Assembly: GCA_033977485.1 (NCBI GenBank)
Contig: CM066984.1
Location: 47,483,600-47,547,599, forward strand
Length of the DNA: 64,000 nucleotides
Origin: Hydrangea macrophylla
Lineage: Eukaryota; Streptophyta; Magnoliopsida; Cornales; Hydrangeaceae
Direction: 5' to 3'
The notes beneath the pieces were generated by a model. It saw only the letters and a list, made by a program, of their open reading frames with translations, was not told where the DNA came from and did not search any database. Position numbers and translations under genes: made by a program. Shown piece after piece: positions 54,364 through 64,000 of the stretch (positions within the stretch are counted from its first letter, which is position 1; every line of letters begins with the position of its first letter).

Positions 54364-55482
54364 TCAGACTGCTTCACCCCTGTATGTACGAGGGGCATTA
54401 ACCTGGAAAAGCAAGGACCTAGCAATATCTAAAAGGTGACGATTCTTGCGTTCTGCCACTCCATTCTGTTGTGGAGTGTTAGTGCAAGAAGTTTGGTGAA
54501 TAATTCCCTGAGAAGAAAAATAGGCACTCAAACCAGAATCTATAAACTCACCCCCATTATCAGACCTTAAAATTTTCACTACCGCACCAAATTGAGTACA
54601 CACCATTTTGTGAAAATTTTGGAAAATAGAAAACACATCCCCTTTTTCCTTCATCATATATAACCAAGTAGTACGAGAGCAATCATCAATAAAATAAACA
54701 AACCATCGATGACCTTTCAAAGACACAGTCCGAGAAGGACCCCAAACATCAGTATGAATTAAGGCAAAAGGAACTAAGCTTTTATTATTACTAGGATCAT
54801 AAGAAGCTCTAAAATGTTTGCCAAGTTCGCAAGCATAACAAGAAATATTAGAAAGACCATTGTTTTTGACAAGAGATGGAAACATATGCCTAAGTAAAGT
54901 AAAAGAGGGGTGTCCTAATCGTCTATGCCAAAGCTCCAAGTCTTCGGCTTTATTCCTTGAAACGATGGTATGATGAGCTATTTTCTCCCTGTCATCCAGA
55001 AGGTAAAGACCATGCTCCTCCTTACCACTGCCAATCGTCCTCCTCGTGATAAGATCCTGAAATACACAATGAGAAGGAAAAAATGTTACACTACAATTTA
55101 AATCACGAGTAATGCGACTCAAAGAGAGAAGATTGTGGGAAAAACTAGGAACGTGTAACACAGAAGTTAAGAGCAGAGAAGGAGTGACATGAATTAAACC
55201 TTTCCCGGAAACAGAGGAGAAGGTACCACCAGCTATCTTAACTTTATCTTGACCTGAATAAGGCTTATAATTAGAGAAAAGGTTAGATGAAGGTGACATA
55301 TGGTCGGAGGCACCAGAATCTATAATCCAAGGATAGGAGGAATGAGAAAGTAATGCTCTTGCGGGAGTGACTAAATTACCTGACTGGGCAAAAGACGATG
55401 AAGCACTTGCAGGTGCAGGAGAAGCACAACGGGCCATTAGATGCCGGAGAGTCTCAAGCTCAGTTGCAGACAAGGGGCTCAC
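54364..55482 (-). pseudogene. CopH protease and integrase
   Basis: A 372-codon frame: WIIDSGASDHMSPSSNLFSN (protease, active Asp), ELWHRRLGHPSFTLLRHMFP with CYACELGKHFRASY (zinc), IHTDVWGPS, ILRSDNGGEF and TPQQNGVAERKN. All three catalytic residues are present. It breaks after TYRGEAV by a frameshift. Confidence 0.9.
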
Positions 55483-55672
55483 ATCAGATGTAGGAGCATC
55501 CGCACTAGGGGTAGTGTCTGTAACAATAGTATGATGAGCACGGGCATTACCCCCACGTCCGCCTGAACGACCACCAGGGGGACCCCTGAACGACCACCAC
55601 GACCACCAGGGGGACGGCCATGAAGACTCCAGCAGGTCTCTCGAGTATGATGAGGCCGTTTACAATAATCAC
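55483..55672 (-). pseudogene. CopH gag end (Gly/Arg region)
   Basis: Glycine- and arginine-rich reading in shifted frame, preceded by the CCHC knuckle interrupted by the hAT insert at 55673. Confidence 0.65.
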
Positions 55673-56345
55673 CATGGTTCGAGGTCGCGGTATCGGTCGT
55701 GGTATCGGAGTCCGTTGTGATGACTCGGGGTCGCGGTATCGGCCTAATATCGGGCGATACGCAACAAAACGCTAGATTTAAGGTTCAAAAAAATATGAAA
55801 AAATAACCAAAAATTCTAAAACAATAAGAATAGCAAAATTGGCATAATAGATTGTCACAATACCCAATGTACCAATTATAATTTCACAAATTATTTAACT
55901 CACACGCTGCCGATCTACTGTTTGAACATTTGTTTATTACATATACACATTTTAAACAAATAAGTTAATATTTTAAACATTTTCTTATTACACATACACA
56001 TTTTAAACAAATAAATAAACATTTTTTTATAAATAAACAAGTAAACATTTGTTTTTATGAACAAACACTTTTTTAATAAATAAGTAAACATTTTAAACAA
56101 ATAAGTAAACAATTTTTTAACAAATAACTAAACGTTTTAAATATTTTTTATTACACAAGTTTCTTGCACAATTGGTGACTTTGTCAACACATAGGGGTTA
56201 TTTTGAAACATGTTTTAATACTTTTGGGGTGACAGTCTTAATATACTAAAGTGTGAGATAAGTTGAGGTTCATTTTGAAAAGTTAGATAACATAAAGAGA
56301 AGAGATCAGATGGCTGAGATGGGTCATTCGATACATTAGTAGATC

Positions 56346-56381
<36 letters not shown>

Positions 56382-56700
56382 GAAGGGAAAGAAGAAGAAG
56401 AAGAAGAGGAAGAGATGTAGACTTACACACACACAGACTCACATCGACACACACACACACACACACTGTTACAGCAATACACAGCTCTGGTGCTTTAAAT
56501 CTGGAAAGATGGGGCTCAAAAGAGAGAGAAAACCCTCGACGATGCATGCAAGATTCAGATATGGACCATCTGGTACCTTTCTTCCCTTTTCCACGAATTT
56601 TTTTGACTCATCTAGGTATCGCCGAGTTGACACGTATCGGACCACACCGAAACCGAGTTGACTCGGCCGATACGACTCGGTATCGGCCGATACTTCGAAC
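55673..56700. mobile_element. hAT-like element, CATGGTTC family, copy 2
   Basis: Left end CATGGTTCGAGGTCGCGG with cggtatcgg words and right end cggccgatacttcgaac match 36573-37985 in layout. Both have AT-rich middle, (GA)n, (TTC)n and (CA)n tracts near the right side. The last bases (catg) and the 8-bp duplication are not seen on the right, so that end is altered. It interrupts the CopH gag knuckle. Confidence 0.7.
56351..56466. repeat. (GA)n, (GAA)n and (CA)n microsatellites
   Basis: Compound simple repeats in the hAT-like element. Confidence 0.92.
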
Positions 56701-57448
56701 AGAGACTAAACCCAGGCTGCTTGGTCCCCTCCCGTGGCGGAACAGAGACTAAAGCTGATCTCTCGGTAGGAGTAGGGGAAATCATAACAGCACGACGACT
56801 TTCTTCATTGTGAATATAGGCAAAGGCCTCTTGTAGTGTGGGTAAACTGTCCATCCCAAGTACCCGACTACGAACACCATCATAATCCGGGTGAAGTCCC
56901 TGAAGGAATTTGAAGACCCTTTGCTTCTCAAGTAACTTGCGATATCCCGCAGCATCAGTAGGACAAACTGGCTGATAGTCCTAGAGATGGTCTACCCGAT
57001 CCCAGCTGGTAGTAAGAAAGGTAAAATATTTGGTGACTGTCAACTCACCCTGCTCTGAACGATCAATGGAGCGTGTCAACTCAAACTCCTGGGCATAGTT
57101 CCCCTTTCTAGAGAAGGTAGAGGCAACTGTATCCCAAATATCACGAGCAATCTTCATTCGGTAGAAGCTCTCTCCGATCTCAGGGACCATTGAATTAATT
57201 AACCAAGCCATGATAAGAGAGTTCTCAATTTCCCACTTATCGTAGCCCGGATCAGTAGTAGCAGGGACCTGGACGCGCCCATCAAGATGTCCCATCTTCC
57301 CTCGACCCTTCAAGTAAAGAGCCACCGCTTGTGACCAAGTCAAGTAGTTTTGGCCATTGAACGGGATGATAGTAATTTTGAGATTGGGATCCAGTGGTGT
57401 CACCACGTTCTGAACTGTGCCAGACAACGGTTTCTCTGTTTCTGTCAT
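56701..57448 (-). pseudogene. CopH gag (broken)
   Basis: Starts MTETEKPLSGTVQNV, continues FNGQNYLTWSQAVALYLKGR and WDRVDHL, then an in-frame stop (ctctag, near 56981). It resumes in another frame with GMDSLPTLQEAFAYIHNEES and STERSALVS-like text (PTPTERSALVSVPPREG). Only the stop and the hAT insert disrupt it. Confidence 0.9.
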
Positions 57449-57886
57449 AGGTCGGATGCACGAAGGGAAAACCCAATAAAGAGGAAGGGAAACGGAGAAG
57501 ATGGGAACTTATCGGATCAACACAATCTAATCAAGGTCCATAAAGGACCAGAAAAACAAACTGAAATTAATTTCCAATCAAAACAGGGGAATCGTAATGA
57601 TTTTGAGGCTGGAAGGCAAGTATAGGAGAAGAAAAAAAGGACCTAGGTTGCTGCGGCTAGGTCAGTGTGGCTGTGGTGGGTGTCGGCCTGAGGTGTAGAG
57701 GTTGGGAAAGGGTTGTGGCTAGGTCAGTGTGGCTGTGGTGGGCTGCTTTAGGTCATAGGGTTGCTGCGGCAGGGCAGGGGGTGGTTGGCGCAGGGTTGGG
57801 ATGGTGGCTAGTGGCAGCGCAAGGTTGGGATAGTGGCTAGTGATGGTGGCGCTAGTAGTGGTGGTGGTGGTGGTTAGGATTAGATG
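57449..57886 (-). other. CopH leader
   Basis: C-rich as transcribed, with ccaccaccac runs; no frame. Confidence 0.65.
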
Positions 57887-57898
57887 GCTCTGATACCA

Positions 57899-58055
57899 TG
57901 TTGAAACTGTATTAGCCAAAAACTTAGGGTTGACAACTTGTCAAACCCCTTTTATATTACACAATAAGAGAAGAAGTAAAATATTACATATGGGTCCTCT
58001 AATAATAAGAGAAATAAAAACAACTCATAAGAAAATAACAAAATAACTCTTAACA
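57899..58055 (-). repeat. CopH 5' LTR
   Basis: Identical by eye to 52149-52305. Confidence 0.95.
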
Positions 58056-58060
58056 CTTTC

Positions 58061-58806
58061 TCTCCACCCTAAATTTAGATCTAATCTGAGCTACATTTAT
58101 CTTTAAAAGTAGGACTTCAAGCAAATTTTTAAGAAATGCAACTTTTCCATAAAATTCTTAGTAGGATTTTGGATGGCATTCTCGTAAGTTTTTTTAGCAA
58201 AGTAAAAGGTGGAATACTCAGCTTTGTACATGCTGTTTCTTAAAAAATGAAAAATCTTGGATTCGTCGGAACAATCATCAGCTTTTTGAGGTTCTCCATT
58301 AATGGGCTTCCCTGGTTACGATGTTCGGATGTTGAACAACAAGGGTACTAGTCATCAGCTTATTGAGGTTCTCAAATAGGGAGCTTCCCTGGTTATGATG
58401 TTGAACAACGAGGGTACTTATGGTACGGATAGAGATGTGAGATACCATCAGAAACTATAAGGACGAGTTTTGAGCACGTTTGTCTACAATAGAAATCGAA
58501 CTTCAGTCATCTTGCGTGAGTTGAAGGACGATACTGGATATAGAGTAGGAATTGCAGTGGTACGTTCCCAATTAATTGGTGCTTCAGATTCTCCGGGTTC
58601 ATGACTCTCAATAGGAAACTAGATGTTTCGCCGGAGAGATTTGCAAGCTCAATTAGAGGTTCTATGTTATACATCAAACAAAAGTATGTGTTTAACTTGA
58701 GACATGGTTTAAAATATAGAGAACCAAAAACCAAAAGAGATAGGGTTTGTGTGATTTAGCCTTCGGCAAGAACCTTTCATCAGTGTTCGGCATAGGTTGG
58801 ACACCT
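58061..58806 (-). other. DRG intron 3-4, with a tandem duplication
   Basis: Intron DNA. An imperfect tandem duplication of about 78 bp at 58273-58425 shares catcagcttnttgaggttct, gcttccctggtta and gttgaacaac. No gene seen. Confidence 0.65.
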
Positions 58807-58809
58807 TAA

Positions 58810-59069
58810 GGCCCTGTTTTTCTCAAAAGTACGTTTTTGACCAAACTTGCTTTTAGGATCCAAAATGCATGTATTAGCCTGTTTGGAGAAATTTAATAAG
58901 TACGTTATGGCTGAAGCAGGTCCAGAGGTGCTTGAACACAAAAGTGATGCAAGAAGTAGATTTGGGTTTCAAAATGAATCTTTCTTTATTCCCATGGTGC
59001 CTCTATGATTAGGGCTTCCACTTTTGCTTCTGTATAAACGCAAAAGTCACAGCCGAACCAAACAAGTCC
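58810..59069. mobile_element. Tourist-like (PIF/Harbinger) MITE candidate
   Basis: GGCCCTGTTTTTCTC at the left and aaccaaacaagtcc at the right are diverged inverted termini flanked by TAA (58807-58809, 59070-59072), the usual 3-bp target of this group. Inner inverted similarity (caaaagta, cttttgc) supports it. No coding. Confidence 0.6.
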
Positions 59070-59072
59070 TAA

Positions 59073-59874
59073 ATCCATACAGAGTTATCAGTCCACAAGT
59101 CTCTACGTTCCATATTTGTTACTCGGGGATTCTCTATTCCAAAATCATTCCACCAAAAAGTGACAATTCTCCTTGGCAAACTAGATCATTGGACAGAGCA
59201 TGCACAAAACATGGTAATTGTTTGGGCTTTGTAAGGGAAGTACATTGTGGCTGACTTCTTTTCGGTAATTGGTGTCTAGATGGTGCTACATATCATGAGG
59301 AAAAGAATAAGAGCTACTTAATAGTGCTTAGAGTTCTTCATGCAAAAGATAAAGAAAACTAAATAAATTCGGATTAATGACATTTATCACCTTTAACCAA
59401 AAACTATGTAGATTGACATAACTCATTCTACTTAACAAGCGAACGCGAAAATCAAAATTCAAGGTACGGTGATCAGAGCTCTCAACTTTCTAGACCATCC
59501 ATACTTACATGCCTCAAAAGCGTAGTTTGGGGCTACTACAGTTGTGGTAGTGTCGTTACCCCAGCACAGCAGTCAACACATGATAGATCAATGAGGACAC
59601 ACCATGGTTTTCCTAAGGAGACAGACCAAGCTTAATAAACTCAATCAACACAGTATAACAAACTTAACAACCTCAACCAACATAGAGTAACAAGCCTAAA
59701 ATTACTAATGAACTTACAGAATGTCTTCGAATAAACCATTAGCTACTTCAGCAATTAGGATTTCTACCAAGAATATATCCCTGATAATATAACATACTAG
59801 AAAAGTAGAATTGTTTCATGTCTGCCAATAAAAGGAGTAAGACATCTGTGAGATCATATGCAAGGATTTCACAC
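59073..59874 (-). other. DRG intron 3-4, right end
   Basis: Begins with donor GTGTGAAAT at 59874. No feature recognised. Confidence 0.65.
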
Positions 59875-60048
59875 CTCTGAAAAAGTGCCTGTTAACTTAT
59901 TTAGTAGAGTTGATTTTCCTACTGAAGGGAAACCCACTAGACCAACTCTTGCATCTCCACTTTTTGTAACATCAAAGCCTTCTCCGGCACCACCACCTCC
60001 TTTTGATGGGGGAGCAATAAGTTCTCTCCGCAACTTAGCAAGCTTAGC
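59875..60048 (-). CDS. DRG: DRG GTPase, exon with the P-loop (G1)
   Basis: A 174-nt exon between acceptor GATGCTAG and donor GTGTGA encodes [40 protein letters not shown] and [27 protein letters not shown] is the OBG/DRG P-loop that binds GTP phosphates. The basic start continues the N-terminal helical region of exon 63557-63610. [11 protein letters not shown] is the family's Gly-rich hinge before the G domain. Both ends are phase 0. The subtype (DRG1-like versus DRG2-like) cannot be settled from these exons. Confidence 0.96.
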
Positions 60049-61032
60049 CTAGCATCAAATAAATGAAAAATCACCAACAGATCAGTTAAAGTGACAAAAG
60101 AGGATGGACTTGTGTAAACAAACTCCAACCTCAAAATAATCAATACCATGTTTCATACAGTACAATTCAGGCGTACAGAAATATAATAGGGGGAAAAAAA
60201 GTGGTTAAAAAATCTACAATTCAAGAAAACAATGAGTTTAAGCGCATAATACCAAGAAATGAATGCTCACAAATAAGTCGCGTGCTTAATTATCATGAAA
60301 TCTCAATTTATATTTATTTCAGTACGACATGCATTTAAGTTAAAATTTAAGATATTCGAACACCACTTATTTCCATAAAAATTATCAAGTTGTCCCCTCA
60401 AAATCAATTCTTGGAGACATCATAGGATTCTAAGGAACTCACGCAACATTCAAGACGTTGTTCTTGCTTAGTTAGATCCCTCATGCCAACTGACTGTTTT
60501 CATGTTGAAATATCAAGGCAATCATTTTACGTGGTGATTTACAAAAATCAATACTACTGAAAAGAAATTGTTTACGACTCTATAATTCTTCTTGTTGGTT
60601 AAAAGAACAGCAGCTTTGCATCGCATTCCAACCAGGACGTTGACAAGATCCTTCCATAAGCAGCACCTTACGGTGCAGGCCACTGCTAATAAATTAGAAT
60701 AGTGCTCTCGATGTCCTCTGTTAGCTTTGATTCCTTGCTTACAAATGCTACATTGGCTATAATATTCTACGTTACATGCAATTATTTGAGTTCTTGACTC
60801 ACATCACTCCCCTTAAAAGTCTGCCTCAAAGCAATCATTAGGACAAGCAAAATCATTGGACGATAAACACCATGATCATGAAGAATGCCAAATAGGTTCA
60901 AGAATAGGAACTGGTTATAAAATATACATATAACTCAAAATAGAGTTTGTCAAGGCCAGAGACCTATCTACATAATATGATTGCGCTAGTGATTTTCTGG
61001 TTGGCCTAGAGTTGTCCAGCAAAAAATAAGAA
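60049..61032 (-). other. DRG intron 2-3, left part, no feature
   Basis: Ordinary AT-rich intron DNA; no ORF of note or repeat pair found. Confidence 0.65.
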
Positions 61033-63165
61033 GGGTTAATTATACTTAGCCCCCTTGTGCTTTGGCCGGTTTTCAGTTTGCTCCCTTATGTACGGACACT
61101 AATACACCTCATGGTTAGGACAAAAGTGCAACCGTTACCTTTCCATCCGAGTTAACCAGTGTGATGTAAACTCACCTGTAAAACAAGTTTTCCGAATGAC
61201 GGGAATTATCTCCTACTATTTTCAACTGCTGAAATTACTATGTCACCATTAGTTCAAGGAAAAAAGAAAGAAACAGGGCAAAGTATACTTTGTTCGTGAG
61301 AACAGGGAAAAACACTGTAGTCTCCGACTAATTCCTACGAACATCGCCGCATACCACAACTGCCGCCATCTACAGTCGCCACCCCCTTGTCTTCTCTCAC
61401 TCATTTTTAACCGTATATAAACGCACTTTCTCTAAAAGGATGAACCATATGAACAAAGAAACAACTTCGATAATAAGAAGCTTAAATCTGGTTTATTTTA
61501 AGAGAGAGACAAAGAATAACTGCAAAGGCTGGAGAAGGAAAGACGTTGAACCGTCATACGATTAAAAACATGTGAGTGGAGAAAAGATGAACTTTAATGT
61601 CTATAGATGGTGGAGAAATTGCTCAGTACCAACAAAAATACAGAGCAGACTCATGCTCTGCTCCAAAGAAAGGGGAAAAGAGAACAGTCCTAAACTAATT
61701 GATGCATACTTATGCCTGCTTTGTTCTATGGATGCAATAGAATTATAGGTTGAACGTGAGTTGACTTTGAGATTAAATTATTGTTTCTACCAATAATTAT
61801 AGGGGCATTGCTCTTAAGTCACCCACTGTGATGTTTGTATTTATTTCACAAATATGTGACTCCTGCAATGGCAAACTAGTCTCAGCACGCATAATGAATA
61901 AAAGATAGCAGCCATGTTGGCCAAAAGCCTTGAATTCAATTTAATGAGCTTTGGATAAACTACAAGTTTATGGAAAAAAATCATCATAGATAAACTATGA
62001 CTTTGCAAAATCTTTCTTTCTTCATTTTCTTATTTCGATTCTATTCAAAAGTCAAAGAACCTATAATGTAATTGACATATGCATAGCAACACACATAACG
62101 CCATTTGTTTTTTTTCCCCTTTCTCTGTTCTAAGTCGCTCATTTCAATTTGAATGGCATATTGAGATATGGTACGGGTATCGGTATTAACAATGACGGTG
62201 GAGTCTCGGAGTAAGATTTGGAAGGATATTTAGGATTTTGGTGAAATGGGATTGAGGGGATAGGTGAGAGAAGGAAGCTATGTAGCACGGACACTTCACT
62301 TTGGGTGCCGTCTCCGTATCGTGTCTGTGTCAGACACCGACACTCGTCGGACACGCATCACAACGTGTCAGACACGCAATAAAACGTGTCTTAAATATTT
62401 TAACATCGGACACACCTTCATCACGTGTCGGACACGCAGCTGACATGGCCAGACACACAAGTGAATGCAACATGGTGGCCTCTCATTAGAAATGCGTTTT
62501 AAAACTTTGAGGCAATAATCTTAATATTGTAAAATTGGGGATAAGCAATTGGTTTATTTGAGAATTATAAAAACATGAGCGGACATGGAACTGCAAATTG
62601 TATATTTAATTCAAAGATATAATGATTTAATCGTTGTATGATTGTATCCTACTGTGTCTGTATCCTGTTAAATTGTTATGTTTTGTAATCATTTTACGAG
62701 GTATATATTGTAAGTTGTTATTTGCCTATTTTCTATGGGTGAAAAATATGTAATGTAATGTTGATATTTAATCCTTGCTTCTTCTTTTACTTCAAACTAA
62801 ATTATATTTTTTAGAAATATTTGTTTATTCGACGTTTCCTAGCAGTCTCCGTATCCTACATTTTTTTTAATTTGCCGTATCGCCATCTCCGTGTCATGTC
62901 GTCTGCGTGTCATGTATCAGTATCCGTGCTACATAGGAAGGAAGAAGAAGAAGGAATTTGGTCGGGGAGAAATGATTTTTATTTTGTCGAAAGCCCAAAG
63001 TTTAGTTATTTCAGGGTAATTTTGACTAGACTATTCCCAATTTTTGTTCACAAAGCTAATTGTTGCCCATCGGTCCCAACTACAAGGGGTATCGTTGACA
63101 CTTTTTAAACAGTATGAGATAACGTGAAAATTGGCCAAAGCACAAGGGGGCAAAGTGTAATTACA
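61033..63165. mobile_element. TIR element candidate in DRG intron
   Basis: gggttaattatacttagccc with cccttgtgctttggcc, at the left, matches the reverse complement of the right end (ggccaaagcacaagggggca, gtgtaattacac). Together they give inverted termini of about 40 bp. Target duplication is unclear in A-rich flanks. The 2.1-kb body holds no transposase motif and contains the hAT MITE at 62278. A Mutator-like origin is possible. Confidence 0.5.
62278..62936. mobile_element. hAT-type MITE, CTATGTAGCACGG family
   Basis: CTATGTAGCACGGACAC and gtatccgtgctacatag are inverted termini with an exact 8-bp duplication GAAGGAAG (62270-62277, 62937-62944). Both ends carry cggacac/gtgtc words. No coding. 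It shows the unbroken arrangement of the element split at 33833-41838. Confidence 0.93.
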
Positions 63166-63556
63166 CGTGAGAATAAAAAAAATAGAAAATTATTCTCTCA
63201 CAACTAATCATTGGGAGCTGAAATCTTCCCTTGCTCGTAAACAGATCACATAACTTAAATTTCCACATAAGCGTTCCTTGGGGCAAAAAGATCTAGTACT
63301 CTTCTGATTCATAATAGCCATGATTTTTACTGTAGTCGAGAGATAACTGATGAGAGGGAATGTAAAACACAGAAATGAATGAAAAATGTCGGAACAATTT
63401 GAAGACAATGGATTATTATTCATAGAAGGTGATAGAAAGAAAGCAAAAAAGTAACAGGAAAAAAAATAAAAATAAAAAATAGATCTTTAAATAAAAAAGG
63501 AAAACAATGCAAATGTGCAGTTTCTAAAATTTCATAATATGCATACCGATGAGTAC
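63166..63556 (-). other. DRG intron 2-3, right end
   Basis: Begins with donor GTACTC at 63556. A-rich, no feature. Confidence 0.65.
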
Positions 63557-63610
63557 CTTAAGTAAGCCTAGGTGATGCGCTGTAGCTTTATTCTTTTGAG
63601 TCCTTGCCAT
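63557..63610 (-). CDS. DRG: DRG GTPase, exon encoding MARTQKNKATAHHLGLLK
   Basis: A 54-nt exon between acceptor TTGTTCCAG and donor GTACTCATC encodes exactly 18 residues, MARTQKNKATAHHLGLLK. This is the most recognisable DRG N-terminal motif, in the helical region ahead of the G domain. In the family it is preceded by an acidic helix (IEDE-type), so the Met here is probably internal and the true start lies in an exon to the right of the window. Both ends are phase 0 and the frame runs into [10 protein letters not shown]. Confidence 0.94.
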
Positions 63611-63613
63611 CTG

Positions 63614-64000
63614 GAACAAACAAGAAGACAATAAGTTAATAACATATTTCAAACCAGTCCAAAGTCATTAGCTTACTGAGAACAAATACCAGAGGACCAC
63701 TTATGTTTCTAAGAACTAAAGAGTCCCATTCCAGAAGTGTAATTACCACATGTGCTAAAATAGACAAAGTTACAGTCCCCTCAATCGTTGGGGGCTCGCT
63801 AAAGTCCCCTCCGGCTGCTCCCTTCCTGCACCGGAAACTCCGCAATGGAACCGTAGGATATCTATATAATAAGGGAGGAAGGTCTTGATTGACCAGTATA
63901 TGTCTCTTATATAGGATTGGACTGGAAACAATCGCACGGCTGAAGTTGGTTGTGATTTCAAACTCGGTTTCCCTTTTTCCTTCCCAATGTACACAACTGA
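63614..64000 (-). other. DRG upstream intron or 5' region
   Basis: Ends at the acceptor TTGTTCCAG (63613 side). No first exon is visible. The GC-richer stretch 63770-63860 has no recognised coding motif. Confidence 0.5.

Larger units (their letters stand above)
52149..58055 (-). mobile_element. CopH: very recent but internally rearranged copia element
   Basis: LTRs 52149-52305 and 57899-58055 are identical over 157 bp by eye. The duplication CTTTC (52144-52148, 58056-58060) is exact. Primer-site complement gctctgatacca is at 57887-57898 and ctccccctcaagctgg at 52306. Inside, about 310 bp of RT is missing, with part of it inverted in the linker, and a hAT-like element sits in gag. Such defects with identical LTRs suggest the defects predate, or arose during, the last copying event. 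Confidence 0.95.

Noticed and set aside
59858..60052. 64-codon plus-strand frame
   Set aside because: Antisense shadow of the DRG P-loop exon.

Overview
The window is plant nuclear DNA, almost certainly from an angiosperm. Ty1/copia polyproteins close to plant copies, initiator-Met tRNA primer sites (TGGTATCAGAGC), a plant-type Helitron and many hAT and MULE MITEs all point that way. Species cannot be told from the sequence. Nearly everything is transposon, but the scaffold is one host gene on the minus strand: a DRG (developmentally regulated GTP-binding protein) GTPase. Five in-frame internal exons with GT-AG sites lie at 63557-63610, 59875-60048, 51841-51912, 33004-33063 and 21858-21967. 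Together they encode 156 codons, including GFPSVGKS (G1) and DLPGIIEGA (G3). The first exon lies to the right of the window and the last exons to the left. The introns seen are about 3.5, 8.0, 18.8 and 11.0 kb, plus more than 21.8 kb at the left edge, and they hold all the mobile elements.

Layout from left to right, with working names. 1-2672: 3' part of a decayed copia element (CopA). 2820-6019: hAT-like element (8-bp TSD CCCCCACC) carrying a Helitron (3376-4690) and an 80-bp minisatellite. 6870-7195: Ty3/gypsy scrap. 7989-8430: MULE-type MITE. 8745-21420: minus-strand CopB, split by a 301-bp TRIM (9628-9928) and by plus-strand CopC (10484-18869). CopC holds a hAT MITE, a small non-autonomous LTR element with a captured gene piece (14190-16116) and an LTR-like insert (17233-18210). 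22296-32312: CopD, interrupted by the intact, very young CopE (22555-27918, one 1483-aa ORF) and by a solo LTR (29860-31351).

33833-41838: a hAT-like element broken by an LTR element without visible pol (LtrF, 34031-41667). LtrF carries a solo LTR (34223-36507), a hAT-like element (36573-37985) and an unclassified insert (38869-41542). 41839-44257: several MITEs and a gene-like leader. 44380-49598: CopG (minus strand, decayed). 52149-58055: CopH (minus strand, identical LTRs but rearranged inside, with a hAT-like insert). 58810-59069: Tourist-like MITE. 61033-63165: TIR element with a hAT MITE (62278-62936) in it.

Only CopE has an uninterrupted gag-pol and could supply proteins; the other elements look dead or dependent. 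LTR comparison by eye orders the insertions: CopH 0/157 differences, CopE 1/158, CopG about 8/182, CopD 11/201. No bacterial genes, CRISPR array, rRNA or complete tRNA gene was seen.
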